From Selaginella moellendorffii (lineage: Eukaryota > Streptophyta > Lycopodiopsida > Selaginellales > Selaginellaceae), in NCBI RefSeq assembly GCF_000143415.4, contig NW_003314300.1, positions 549,720-588,272 on the forward strand: 38,553 nt of DNA, read 5' to 3'. The translations under genes were made by a program, and so were the position numbers. Of this stretch, positions 9,926 to 19,558 are shown in pieces (position 1 is the first letter of the stretch; every line of letters starts with the position of its first letter). The notes under the pieces were generated by a model, which was given only the letters and a program-made list of their open reading frames with translations, was not told the origin of the DNA and searched no databases.

Positions 9926-10968
9926 TTGATCCGCGGGTCGAGCTGATTGAACCACCGCAGCCTGCAGCTCTTGCCTGGAAAGAAAAATCGCGATGATCGT
10001 GTGAGACGACGATGGTCATCGGGGATATCGATCGCGATAAAACTCCAGGGGATCAGATGAGACAAGGAGAGAAAGAAAAGAGATTGGAAGAAAAGGAATG
10101 ATCTTTCCGGCGATTGCGAGCGAGCAAAACAATGCGCCGGGAAAAGAGCGATTTTGGGGACATGGGCAGCTTTACCGCGTCCCAAAATCCGTGGCGGGCG
10201 GATCAAGCGCGCCGGGGGGAAAGAGACACCCAAGAACAAACAAGCCAAGCCATGCCAAACAAGAAAACCCAAGAACCTGGGAAAGAACGAAGGAAGGACG
10301 AGGATTACTATCCTACTCGCTCGCTAGATCTCTCTCTCTCTCTCTCCCTCTCTCTCTCCATTTTTTATGTCTAGACTCTTTCAATTTCCTCGTCTTTTAC
10401 CTGATCGCCCCTGGAGCTTCTCCGCGATCATGTTCCAGTTCTGTGGGCCGTGGAGCGCGACGAGCTCCTTGAGCTTGTCGTCCTCGCCCGGCCGCCAATG
10501 CCCACGCGGGCAATGCTTGGATTGCGCGCCGCCGCCGCCACTGAGATCGCTCTTCCCGGCTGCGGCGCCACCGCTGCCGCCATTGTCGATCTCCAGGAGA
10601 TTCGCACTGCTGCTGCTGGGCGACGACGAGGCGCCCGCCGCCCCATCGTTCTCGTTGGTCGACTCCTTCATCTCATCGTCGTCATCCTCCTCCTCCGCGA
10701 GCTCCCTCGATCCATTCCCACTCCCACCATCGCCGCGATCACGATCTAGGACTACCTCCTCGTCTAGCCGTCCTAAAACCACTCGTCGGCGATCATCCTC
10801 CTCCTCCATTCCCTCGTCTCCAATTCTTCTTCCGCCATGCCCCCCTGTGGATCGAGGAGAGCTCATCCCGGGAAAGAGTGGAATCTTCCCAAAGCCCAGC
10901 AGCGCCGCGGATGGTTTTCCCTTGCCGAATCCTCCCCCAAGCGACAAAAAATCGTCGCCATCGCTCAT
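8806..10968 (-). CDS. R2R3-MYB transcription factor, subgroup 21 type
   Basis: Exons on the minus strand: 10968-10401, 9974-9402 and 9278-8806, giving about 537 residues. Exon 1 carries an acidic, Gly/Ser-rich N-terminus and R2 from [14 protein letters not shown] (about residue 153), with tryptophans W158, W178 and W197. The intron falls in a Gly codon after GRS, a classic R2 intron site. R3 (about 206-258) has PF in place of the first Trp, then [14 protein letters not shown]. The signature [10 protein letters not shown] and the C-terminal FIDFLGVGA match Arabidopsis subgroup 21 (MYB52/54/56/105/117 group), which acts in development and wall formation. The exact role here is unknown. Intron 2 (123 bp) has no stop in frame, so retention would add 41 residues. 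The start at 10968 gives the longest frame leading into R2. The protein is longer than many family members because of its N-terminal extension. Confidence 0.93.
9975..10400 (-). other. MYB intron 1 with TC microsatellite
   Basis: The 426-bp intron has donor cag|gtaaaa at 10400 and acceptor ttccag at 9975. It contains a TC/GA simple repeat at about 10328-10358. An open frame read through the intron to 10272 is accidental. Confidence 0.85.
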
Positions 10969-11150
10969 CTCTCCTCTCTCGTCCTCCTCTCGCCTCTCAA
11001 AAAATCACCACCCAAGAAATCACCACCCAGGAGATTTTGTAGCACACAAACTCTTTTGCTCGCCCGCGGAGAAGAAGAAAAACAAATTAATTCTTTTCAT
11101 GAAAGAAAATCCACTGCACAAAATTGATTTTTTCGAAAAAGAAAATGCAA

Positions 11151-11158
11151 CTTTTATA
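11151..11158 (-). promoter_or_regulatory. Candidate TATA box of the MYB gene
   Basis: On the minus strand the bases read TATAAAAG, about 185 bp upstream of the MYB ATG at 10968. The distance suits a plant gene with a leader of about 150 bases. Confidence 0.5.
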
Positions 11159-11523
11159 CGTCTAAACTAAACACGCGGTTTATCATAAAGCAACCTGGGT
11201 TTTTACGATATAATCCAACCACCTTTAACATTTTAACCAACCGGCCAAACCCCCCAACCTACCCTTCGTTTTCAACGACATCCTTCCATTCATGTCGTAC
11301 ACGTCACTTTGCCGTCCCGTCCCGTCATTGCCTTCCTCGCAGCAACTAATCTGCTGCATTGATCGCGGCCGCTCATTATCAGAGCAAGCCCGCCCCACAT
11401 CACCGCTTAAGACACAAACGGTCGCTCGTGGTTTGTGGCTGCCAGCCGCATATTCGCCTCCCACGGCAACGCATATTCTTGTGTGGTCAACCCTAGCTAG
11501 AGAGCGAACCAGTTTCCATTGTC

Positions 11524-11835
11524 TATTTTTTCAGAAATGAAAAAAATCGAAGAAAGGTGACGGCCCCGTTGACTTGCCTGTTTTGTAACGTTTTAGAAAT
11601 GCTTATAATCTGTCACCAAAATCTCACGTTACAAATTTCTTATAGCCAGCGCAGCGGGTTTGGAGAGATTTTCTTCTTTCTTTGTAGCGAGATTGAGATC
11701 CATGACGGGATCCTTCATGGATTTTTAAGCAAGAGAGAAATGGAACGGAGAGAGAGGAGAGGGCCTAGCGGTTGCTCAAACATCGATCATCGGACGGGCT
11801 CACATCCAAAACAACGACTTGCAAAGCGCGATTAC
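11524..11835 (+). repeat. Dispersed repeat, copy A (GC-richer)
   Basis: This copy shares ordered words with 15,225-15,515 and 27,700-27,850, such as gaaatgcttataatctg, ttacaaatttcttat and tttttaagcaagaga. Many positions that are CG here read TG or CA in the AT-rich copies. No coding sequence is recognised. Confidence 0.8.
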
Positions 11836-14470
11836 GACTCCTTCTCCGGACCCTCCTCCCCTCTACAACGCAGATGAGCGAAATCGATTTTGATATACTT
11901 CCACTGCAACTTTTTTTCTTTGTTTTCTTTTTCTCGTTCTTCCTTTTTTTGTTGTTGTTTTGAGCTTTCGGAGAGGTCGATTGACAATGTCTTTTTGTTT
12001 GTCACCGTCGCTTTGGTCCATCCGCAGAGAAGGACCCGGCACCTGCAGCAAATTCACACACCGGGGCTAAGTCATTCGTTTTGCTGTCGTCCATCCTTTG
12101 CGTCGAGTTGCTTGCGTATATATATTATTTGGCGCTACAATGGATTGTCAACAACCAGGGATGTGGACTTGTTTCCATCCGGGTCAATTTCCTCAAGCAA
12201 CTTGTTGTTCTAGAATTAAAACCATGCGTTTTTGCGTAATGCATGGGCCATTCTGTGTGAATGCATAATGGGAACAAAGGAAAAGCCTAGGGCATTGACA
12301 ACAGTGGTCCCGTCAAACTGACTTGACTCTTGACTAGGTAGATTTGTCAAAACCGGCTGCAAAAAATTCAATTCAACCACTTTGCATGCAGCATGCATGC
12401 AAGCGTTCAGACTATGAATATGTTTTCCCCAGGAGTCATACTTTTTCAACTTTTTTGACACTGGCAATGTAGTTATAGGTACCAGTGAAGAAGAAATAGA
12501 GGGAAGCCATGCTTCTGCCAGTCCAAAGTACCAGCTTGAAAATCACAAAAAAGTCCATAAAATACTAATTTATTTGTCAAAATTTTTCTCCAGAGGCTCT
12601 GCAATGGAATGGATTGCAAGATTGAGAAAGAAAAAAGGAAAACAAAGGTGGCTGACTGCAGCTCTCAGAATCCCAGCTCTTTCGGTTACCTCCTCCACTA
12701 CCTTAAATGCGAAAAAACAAAAAACTCATCCATTCCATTGCAATGACCTGGACAGAAGCGTTACGCCACGTGGTGCTAACGCAACACGTGGACGCTGTCC
12801 ATTGGCAGCGTGTCAGCTGCGATTTAGGGCAGCCAAATCTTTTGCGTTTGTCCGGGAGTAATTCTCAAACGATTTCAGTGGCGCCTGAGGGCGTGGGTGG
12901 TGTGTCGGATAGGCGCTACTCGTTTGTTTCACCCCAGCGATTTTGAAACTGACGAGAAAACAAAAGCTTCACGCATTTGCCCACACGAGGGACAATGCAG
13001 TGCTCAGCCCGGGAAGAGATTATTCCTTTTTTGACTACCGGCATATTCGACTCACAAGAAAGATAACATTAATGTCTCGGGCAGCATCTCTCGCTCTCTC
13101 GCAGGGAGCAAGGAAAGCGAAGAGAGATCGCTCTCAATGTTGTTAATTATATTATATTATTTGGATATATCATATTTTTTATATATATAATCTATACATC
13201 TCGAGTTTCTTTGTCAAGGATTCTTCTGCGCTGCATGTACCATTTCCCGTAGAGAAAATGAATCTAGAGTACTCCATTCTCTTCCTATTCAAAGTAGTAA
13301 AACGGACCACAACTTTGATGAGTTTGCCTACCACAAAAAAAAAAAAAAAAAACACTACTGATTGACAATGGCCTGCACGAATTCTGAGCTTTCAATCTTC
13401 CACCTTGACTAGCCAGGCTCACAGTTCTGTAATGTATATAATAGAAGTATATACCGATCGTTTTGAATGTCACGAGCTCAGCCACTCAAGGTTTTGCTCT
13501 TAGACATCCTTTGTCCACACTAAAAAGCTTTGCAACTTTGATCTTAATCTTCCTGAAAGGGCTGCTTTCACCGAAACAAATGGCCCCAGGTGACGATCAC
13601 CAGAAGGAAAATTTTCAATTGCATTAACATCTCTCATGCATGCGTATGAATTATTTTCTTCTTCTTTGAATTATGTAGTTTTTTTGTTTGTCCTGTTTCC
13701 GTTGGAACTTGTCAATTCAGTGAACGCACGAGCCCACAAATCCGTGTGGACCGGCCACAAATCTTTGTAGTATGTATGCATTCACTCTTTCGTAGTGGCA
13801 GGGGCTGGATGCTTGGATGGGTGTGAGAAAATGTCAAGCACACAGAGCTGGATTGGAAAGATTGTATTTGTTCCATTTCCAATCACTTTGATGCAACTGT
13901 CCTTCACTCCAACAATAATACATGTTTTTGAGGTCTTTTGGAGCACAAGAAAAACCAGTATTTTTACCTACCTACTCCCTTGAACTTGTGATGTTCTCAG
14001 CTCCTCCATTCGTTGGAGATAGATGGGCACACTGCTTGGTTCTCCAGAAGGCTAAGGAGATCCCTTTGGCTCCAACAGTCTTGTCCCCATAGAGAGAGAG
14101 ACACACACAAGCTCTCTTTTATTTTTAGCGAAAGAGCTCTCTTTTTAGAGAGAGAGAGAGAGAGAGAGAGCGCGCGAGCGAGACGCAAGCTCAATTTCCC
14201 ACTATGACGGTCATTGGAAGCGATCATCGTGCTTGTTCTCTTCCTTGTCCTCTTGCCCATGCGCCCAGATTCGTCCCTACATTGTGTTCTTCGATATCAA
14301 GCAGCCTGCGCCGCTCTCTGCATGGAGTGGAGTGGAAGTCTACCGCGAGACCACGTGAGCTGAGAGTTCTTATGGCCTTCCAGCTCGGAAAGCAGTCTTG
14401 GAAGTTACTTGTCCAGCATGATACATCCTCACCACAGGCCTTAGAAGAGATCATTCTTTGTTTTTCCTAA
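11836..14470. other. Intergenic region, no gene recognised
   Basis: Apart from the W-box/RY cluster I see no supported gene. There are pyrimidine-rich tracts (11,905-11,960), AT-rich sequence at 13,140-13,200, an A run at about 13,333-13,352 and a GA microsatellite at about 14,147-14,172. Short open frames at 14,204-14,470 on both strands resemble no family I know. Confidence 0.5.
12295..12405. promoter_or_regulatory. W-box and RY-motif cluster upstream of MYB
   Basis: Several TTGAC/GTCAA cores (WRKY-type W-boxes) occur within about 60 bases from 12,295, including a closely spaced ttgactcttgac pair. Overlapping CATGCA/TGCATG elements (RY motifs, bound by B3 factors) follow at about 12,384-12,402. 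The block lies about 1.3 kb upstream of the MYB start codon, so a link to that gene is inferred. Confidence 0.35.
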
Positions 14471-14708
14471 GCTATGATCTTTCTTTGTATTCCCTGATAT
14501 TTTGTGAGTGAAATATGTGTAAGCTTTTTTCTTTTTTAACAAATGACAAAGGTATTTCATGATATTTTATATAAATATTTATTTTCCTAAATGACTACAA
14601 TCTTTTTTTGTTTGCTTTAAACTTGGTAAGCAATACATCTAGAATATTTAGGCATGTTCTAGGCCATTCCTTAATCTAACGATTGTGATTTTTTACTGTT
14701 AAACTTTT

Positions 14709-15515
14709 CAAACCTCTAAACTTTGGCCTTTCTTTTCTAATGTAGCAAAGAATTAGGGTGGTCCTCAAGAACCTTGTAATATTTCTGGCCTAGTCTAGAA
14801 AGAGAGTTATAACAATATCAGAGTGCATATTGTGGCATATATAATCTTGGACTAATAGAAAAAAAATGTTCTAAATACCAATCTAAGGATATCAATGTTC
14901 TCAATTTTTTGTAATTAGTTTTTCAATATAATTATATTTAATCCAGATTTAATTTAAGATATTATATCTGTATTTAATAATTAAGATATTATGAATATTT
15001 ATTTTTAACTTCCTAAATAAAACTAGAAATTATTATTTATAGCACACTTTATCTCTCTCCCTATAATCCAACTGAAAAGGGGTAATTGTTTGATAAAAAA
15101 ACCTCTAGTGCCTATTTTATTCCCATTTATTTCTCAAGAGTCCAAAGATTTATAATGATAGTATATTTAAATCTCATTCTATAATCAAATGTATTATATG
15201 GTTATAGTTTATTTTTTATGAATTATTTATTTTGTAAGAAATGGAAAAAATTAAAGAAAGTTGATAGCCCATTGACATAGATATCTTATAATGTTTTAGA
15301 AATGCTTATAATCTGCAACAATAGCAATCCAAAATCTAACATTACAAATTTCTTATGGCCAGCACTGCAGGTTTAGAGAAATTTTTTTCATTTATGTAGC
15401 CATGACAGGATTATTCATGAATTTTTAAGCAAGAGATAAAAGAAAATGAAGAGAGAGTAGAGGGTTTAGCAGTCATCCAAAATGACACAATTACAAGCAA
15501 TTGAGCAATATAGTG
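14709..15515 (+). repeat. Dispersed repeat, copy B
   Basis: This copy aligns in direct orientation with 27,166-27,850 over its first 670 bases or so (cctctaaactttggcct, tagcaaagaattagggtgg, agagttataacaatatcag). Its right part aligns with copy A at 11,524-11,835. It is AT-rich and almost free of CG dinucleotides. It has no coding potential and no terminal inverted repeats that I could see. Confidence 0.85.
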
Positions 15516-15654
15516 GGAGTGGTTCTAACGTTTTTTAAAAACCATTTAAATTTTGTTGAAAGTTTCTTCTCTTAAAGTTGAGTGTGGATCTATAAACACA
15601 CAAAACTATTGATTTAAATTAAAATTTAGAGATGCAGATTTCATGATAAGTATA

Positions 15655-15720
15655 GTACTTAGTTGAGATAGCAGTTTTCTTCTCTAGAATCTTGATAGTT
15701 TCTTACTATTTTGAGTCCAG
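15655..15720 (+). repeat. Relic matching the secreted-protein gene intron at 20.9 kb
   Basis: The bases agcagttttcttctctagaa and the following tcttgatagtttcttact match 20,889-20,925, just downstream of the signal-peptide exon. No exon sequence is preserved here. Confidence 0.75.
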
Positions 15721-15789
15721 TGAAAATCCCTTGGGACTATTTCTAGTTGATGATCCGGAACTAAGGAGTTGAGCCCACAGGACAACACT

Positions 15790-15950
15790 AGTGTGGGCTT
15801 GTTAATGTGTTTGCAAGAGAGCTAGACAAGGCCAAGGAGTTCATCCACAACATGCCTTTTGAGCCCAACAGTATTACTTGGGTCTTGCTGTTGGTGGCTT
15901 GCCAGAAAATCCACAAGGAGCTTGAGCTACTAAGAGGCTCTTGGCGCTAG
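15790..15950 (+). pseudogene. PPR protein relic (C-terminal E-type motif)
   Basis: One frame reads VFARELDKAKEFIHNMPFEP followed by NSITWVLLLVACQKIHKELE. This matches the end of the last PPR unit and the E motif of PLS-class PPR proteins. A stop follows at once, the upstream repeats are unrecognisable, and the composition is AT-rich. It is unrelated in detail to the PPR relics at 1.6 and 17.3 kb. Confidence 0.8.
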
Positions 15951-16149
15951 GGTTGGTGTCATAATCAAATTTCTATGTGCTGAATTATGGTATATTTAGT
16001 AAAATGTATTTAACTTTACAATTAGGGCTTGCATTCTTTCTTTCTTTTTTATCAAAGCCATAAAGAGGGTGAGAGAATATGGAGATTAGAGTTTTACAAC
16101 GCTTGACATGGCAACCAAAGTAAAGAATAAAAAGGTAAAGGTGACACAC

Positions 16150-16655
16150 AATTCCCCACTACTACCACCAGTTGTGGAGGAAAAACCCACACTTGTGTTA
16201 GACATGGATGAGATGCCCACAAGGCCATAGTGTCCTTCAAGCTCTTCAATAGGAAAACTCTTCCACTAAAGTATTACCTTGTTGCAAAGCGGTTGAGTGT
16301 GGATACATTTCTAAATGAGATGAGTCAGATATACAAGATTGTGGTTTTTATGCAGACAAGATATTGGATAAGTTTGACTTAGCTGGGAATCTCTTCACCC
16401 ATTGCCTTTACAAAGATTCATGCTCGCCCAAGGAAGTCAGAGGGAGAAAAGTTGTGAAAGATCTTTCAAGATTAGGGCAGGATCTCAAACACATGGTAAT
16501 CATGGAAAAAAGCTAGAATCCTTTTGTTTGTAGCCTAGTCATTCAGAAACAAGAAAGGGCATAAATATGATGAATTAAAGACAATAAGCAATCTGCTTAA
16601 GAAAATTGCAAGAGTTGAAAATGTAAAACAAACATTGAAGAAGCTTAAAAGTTAG
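16150..16655 (+). pseudogene. Decayed SCP/dullard-like CTD phosphatase
   Basis: Pieces of a small HAD-family phosphatase (FCP1/SCP/dullard group, which removes phosphate from proteins such as the RNA polymerase II tail) appear in order but in different frames. They are KPTLVLDMDEM at about 16,183-16,215, QIYKIVVF at about 16,330, YADKILDKFDLAGNLF at about 16,349, HCLYKDSCSP, then KVVKDLSRLGQDLKHMVIM, and finally YDELKTISNLLKKIARVE ending near 16,640. The family motif DxDxT reads DMDEM here, with Thr replaced by Met. At least two frameshifts and several stops make it non-functional. No introns were resolved. The family is assigned from motif order. Confidence 0.8.
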
Positions 16656-16967
16656 AGAAAAGATCTTGTAAAAAGAAACTCATGTATCCACTGTGTATGC
16701 TGTAACACTGCTCACTCTAAATTGATTGTGGCATTGTCTCCCTCACAAAAACAAATGTCCAATTTAACTTTGGAAACAATGTTATGGCAAATCATAATCA
16801 GAAAAACATCTCAAGTTTCAGTCTGATTCATTACTTGAGAGTCAATCGATAATTGTGATGCTTAAGCAGTGTCATCCTCTCTGTCCTGAAACGCAACATA
16901 GAGCCTCCCAAAATCCCATGGCTCAATCACCTGGCCTATCCTTTTAGTGTGGCTTGACAAGAGTGGT

Positions 16968-17106
16968 ACGATGTCATTATGCTCACTATTTTGTTGTCCA
17001 TCCCCACCTACAAATCAAACATGGACGAGAGTGGTATATAGTTTGGATACGATCTCATTATGCTCACTGTTTTGTTGTCCATTCCCACCTACAAATCAAA
17101 CATGGA
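16968..17106 (+). repeat. 81-bp tandem duplication
   Basis: The block starting acgatgtcattatgctcact at 16,968 recurs at 17,049, including the shared tail cacctacaaatcaaacatgg. The two units differ at only a few positions. They lie just upstream of the PPR pseudogene and encode nothing recognisable. Confidence 0.85.
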
Positions 17107-17261
17107 GTGAGGAAAACAGAACAAAAACAAAGTTTGTAAACAAGAGAAGTTTATACCTGTAAGATATCTCTAGTGAATAAAACACCCCTCCCTTGAGCTC
17201 CATGAGACCAGTGGAGGATTTGTGCAACAGCAAAATGGCTAAAAGCGTGAGTCCCTCCCAT

Positions 17262-17989
17262 AGTAGAACGCACCGCCATGATCGTGGCATATGCCTATCA
17301 TGGGCATCTCTCGCACGCGGGTGAGGTGTTCGATATCCTGCTGTGGACGGCCATGATCCAAGGCCACTGCCAGAACCAGCGGCTAGATGAAGCTATGATA
17401 GAATGCCCTAGTAACATGGACGACCATGATTACGGCATATGCCCAAGGAGGGCATATGGAGCAAGCAAAGAGTCTCTTTGAAGAAGCCCCGGATCTTAAT
17501 GAGGTGGCATGTATGGCTATGATAGACGGCTATGCATCTAATGGCTGCGTGGAAGAGGCTAAAGATTTGTTTGAGAGACTGCCAAACAAGGACGTGGTGG
17601 CTTGGAACTCCATGATGTGCGCTTATGCCTCGAATGGGCATTTGGACGAGGCACTAGATTCCTTCCAAGAGATGGCTCACCGCAACGAGATCTCTTGGGC
17701 GACAATGATCCATATGCTCGCATCTATAAACCATCTTGAAAATCCACAGTTTATTGTCGATCGAATGCCTCACGAGAGCAAGATGGCGTGCACAGCGCTC
17801 CTTGCGGCCTATCTCTGGAACGTCCACCTCCAAGAAGCGATGAGCCTCTTCCGGGCACCAAACTCGAGTTTCCAAGAGGAGTCCCTTGTGAGCGAAACCC
17901 GGCACCATTGCCATCCAGACGATCGCATCGCACTCCTTGCTCTCGAGAGAATGCCAGAGCAAGACTTAGTCTCACACACACAATGTTAA
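17262..17989 (+). pseudogene. PPR-protein pseudogene (S-type repeats)
   Basis: PPR units are readable in two frames. The first runs AMIVAYAYHGHL, LLWTAMIQGHCQNQRLDEA to about 17,395. After indels near 17,396-17,425 the second runs TWTTMITAYAQGGHMEQAK, LFERLPNKDVVAWNSMM, CAYASNGHLDEALDSF to 17,989. Between them the expected LFDRMP segment is scrambled over three frames with stops. The 5' end and any E or DYW domain are missing. About five repeats remain. This is the same protein class as the relic at 1577-2500 but a different gene. GC content is higher than in the flanks, suggesting a younger insertion or slower decay. Confidence 0.85.
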
Positions 17990-18021
17990 AAGTTAAATTC
18001 CAAGACTAATGTAAAACACTT

Positions 18022-18200
18022 ACCGAGGTGACAACACATGACCCGCTCCAGTATCGAGATAGGACTTCGCGTTCCCCAAGTTTATACCACCACCAACCTG
18101 CAAGCCACTTGAAATCTAGCAGAAAACAGCGTTTTTCAAGATCTAAAAATTGTGAGAACAACCAGCGAAGACTGTGACGAATCCAACAGAGTAGAATCAT
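18022..18200 (-). pseudogene. HISN3: HISN3 fragment (exon 2 start and exon 3)
   Basis: Reading leftward, [13 protein letters not shown] (start of the second exon in the copy at 19.56 kb) breaks off. It is followed by LQVGGGINLGNAKSYL from the glycine-rich exon and a good donor (gtaagtg) at 18,023. The acceptor position reads caag instead of cag-g. Non-functional. Confidence 0.8.
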
Positions 18201-18299
18201 CCATTTCTTGACCACTTTGTGAAGCTTAAGTTCAAAGAACAAAACATGGCCTAGAAACATGGCCTAGCCGTGTAAAGGAAGGCTAAGATCCACAGAAAA

Positions 18300-18499
18300 A
18301 ACGTCATGGAAAACACACAGAGAGTTCTACTATGGAGCACTGTAGTTTGCTGATGGATCGCCATGGTCGTCGCTGGTGTGGACACAGAAACTATCGAGAT
18401 TTTGGAGAGAGAACTAAAGAAAACCGCAGCGGCAAAAGCCGCAGTGATGACCAGGCATGAGAGGAGCGATGCAAGCACAAGCTTTCGAGTAGGAGCCAT
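18300..18499 (-). pseudogene. Signal-peptide exon of a secreted protein, inverted copy
   Basis: From an ATG at 18,499 the minus strand encodes MAPTRKLVLASLLSCLVITA followed by AFAA, a typical cleavable signal peptide and close to the copy at 20,807. The sequence that follows aligns with the intron and downstream part of that copy, without an open frame I can assign. The family is not recognised. Confidence 0.6.
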
Positions 18500-18500
18500 A

Positions 18501-19174
18501 ATTTCTGGAGAGCCAAGAGAAAAGAGAATAGATTGAGCAAACAAAGGGGGCAATCTCCCATAGATAAAGATCCAGGAGCACGAACTCACACAAAAGCTCG
18601 CACAAACTTTTACTCCAGTGGCAGTAGTAGCACCTTAACGTTGATCACCATGGTTTCACCACCATCGTTGGAATCATCTACAATGAAACACACGTTCTCT
18701 ATGCTGAAGTCAGAATAGATATCAGCAAAAGACGAACATCTTGAGGCGAGTTTAGATTGGAGCTAAAGGAAATTTGGAGCTCTTGGATTCTTTCTCAGCC
18801 GGCAAGCTTCTGCCTTCAGTGACTCAAATCCGCTTTACATCCATGCTGGAGATCAGAACCAAAGCTACTGAACTCTCTCTGCGTTCCAGAATATGCGATC
18901 GAACAAATCTTCAGTTATGTCAAGGTTCGTTCCCAGTAAGTTCAGTTCACTAGTACTGCGCATACTCCTCTCAAACTGTGGATTGCCATTTAAGCGGGAC
19001 AACGCTCCCACCTCCAAAACCAGCGAGACTGAGAGAAAAAATCCATGAAATTTATACTTAAACCAAGGAAAAAAACGAAGAAAGGAACGAAACTCGCTGC
19101 TTACCACACCCGGAAGTGCTTGTCTCGGTCGTCTCGTTTGCATGCACTCCGGTCTGTGAAAAGCTTCAAGCTCT
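18501..19174. other. Spacer, flank of the inverted secreted-protein unit
   Basis: The part up to about 18,660 is homologous, inverted, to the leader upstream of the signal-peptide exon at 20,807. The rest, including a 117-codon open frame on the minus strand (18,865-19,218), resembles nothing I know. Confidence 0.4.
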
Positions 19175-19262
19175 CGCAGCTGGGATTCGATGAGGATCTT
19201 GTCAAAATCTTGGGCCAATGGTCTCCAGGACGGATCATCTTGGACTCTCTTGGTGTGTAAGT
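19175..19262 (+). pseudogene. HISN3: HISN3 fragment (exon 6)
   Basis: After a cag acceptor the plus strand reads LGFDEDLVKILGQWSPG. This corresponds to the LGID..VKILGQWSP exon at 20,244. It keeps three codons (Asp-Glu-Asp-Leu region) that the 20.2-kb copy lacks. Isolated exon. Confidence 0.8.
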
Positions 19263-19374
19263 TATGAGTGATTAACCTCTTTGATTGATCGATCGATCTC
19301 CATTCCCCGATCGATCAATGAGTGTAGAATGAGATGATCACTGGCTATGTGCAGCTCGGCAAGATGAAACGATT

Positions 19375-19480
19375 CAACTACTTGTCTTGCCACTTTCCTT
19401 CGACGTCCAAACTTTTGCCACCGCTCGTCATGACTATGCACACTCCATCCTGGCAAAAATTTCATATGTTACAAGTTATG
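19375..19480 (-). pseudogene. HISN3: HISN3 fragment (exon 5), inverted
   Basis: The minus strand matches 20,020-20,200: intron tail with ttttgccag, then gatggagt, ggtggcaaaagttt and a jump to gacgtcgaaggaaa. The centre of the exon is deleted. Confidence 0.8.
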
Positions 19481-19483
19481 TTT

Positions 19484-19527
<44 letters not shown>
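19484..19527 (+). repeat. (GA)n microsatellite
   Basis: About 21 consecutive AG units lie immediately upstream of the largest HISN3 pseudogene, where its first coding exon would be expected. Confidence 0.98.
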
Positions 19528-19530
<3 letters not shown>

Positions 19531-19558
19531 AATGTTGGATGTGTGCGTTTTTTTGTAG

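Noticed and set aside
8806-10272. A 488-codon minus-strand frame covering the MYB gene from a start at 10,272
   Set aside because: Its first 99 codons are intron 1. The true start is in the upstream exon at 10,968, which supplies the R2 repeat.
14204-14470. 88-codon plus-strand and 76-codon minus-strand frames
   Set aside because: They overlap each other, have no recognisable motif and no convincing gene context.
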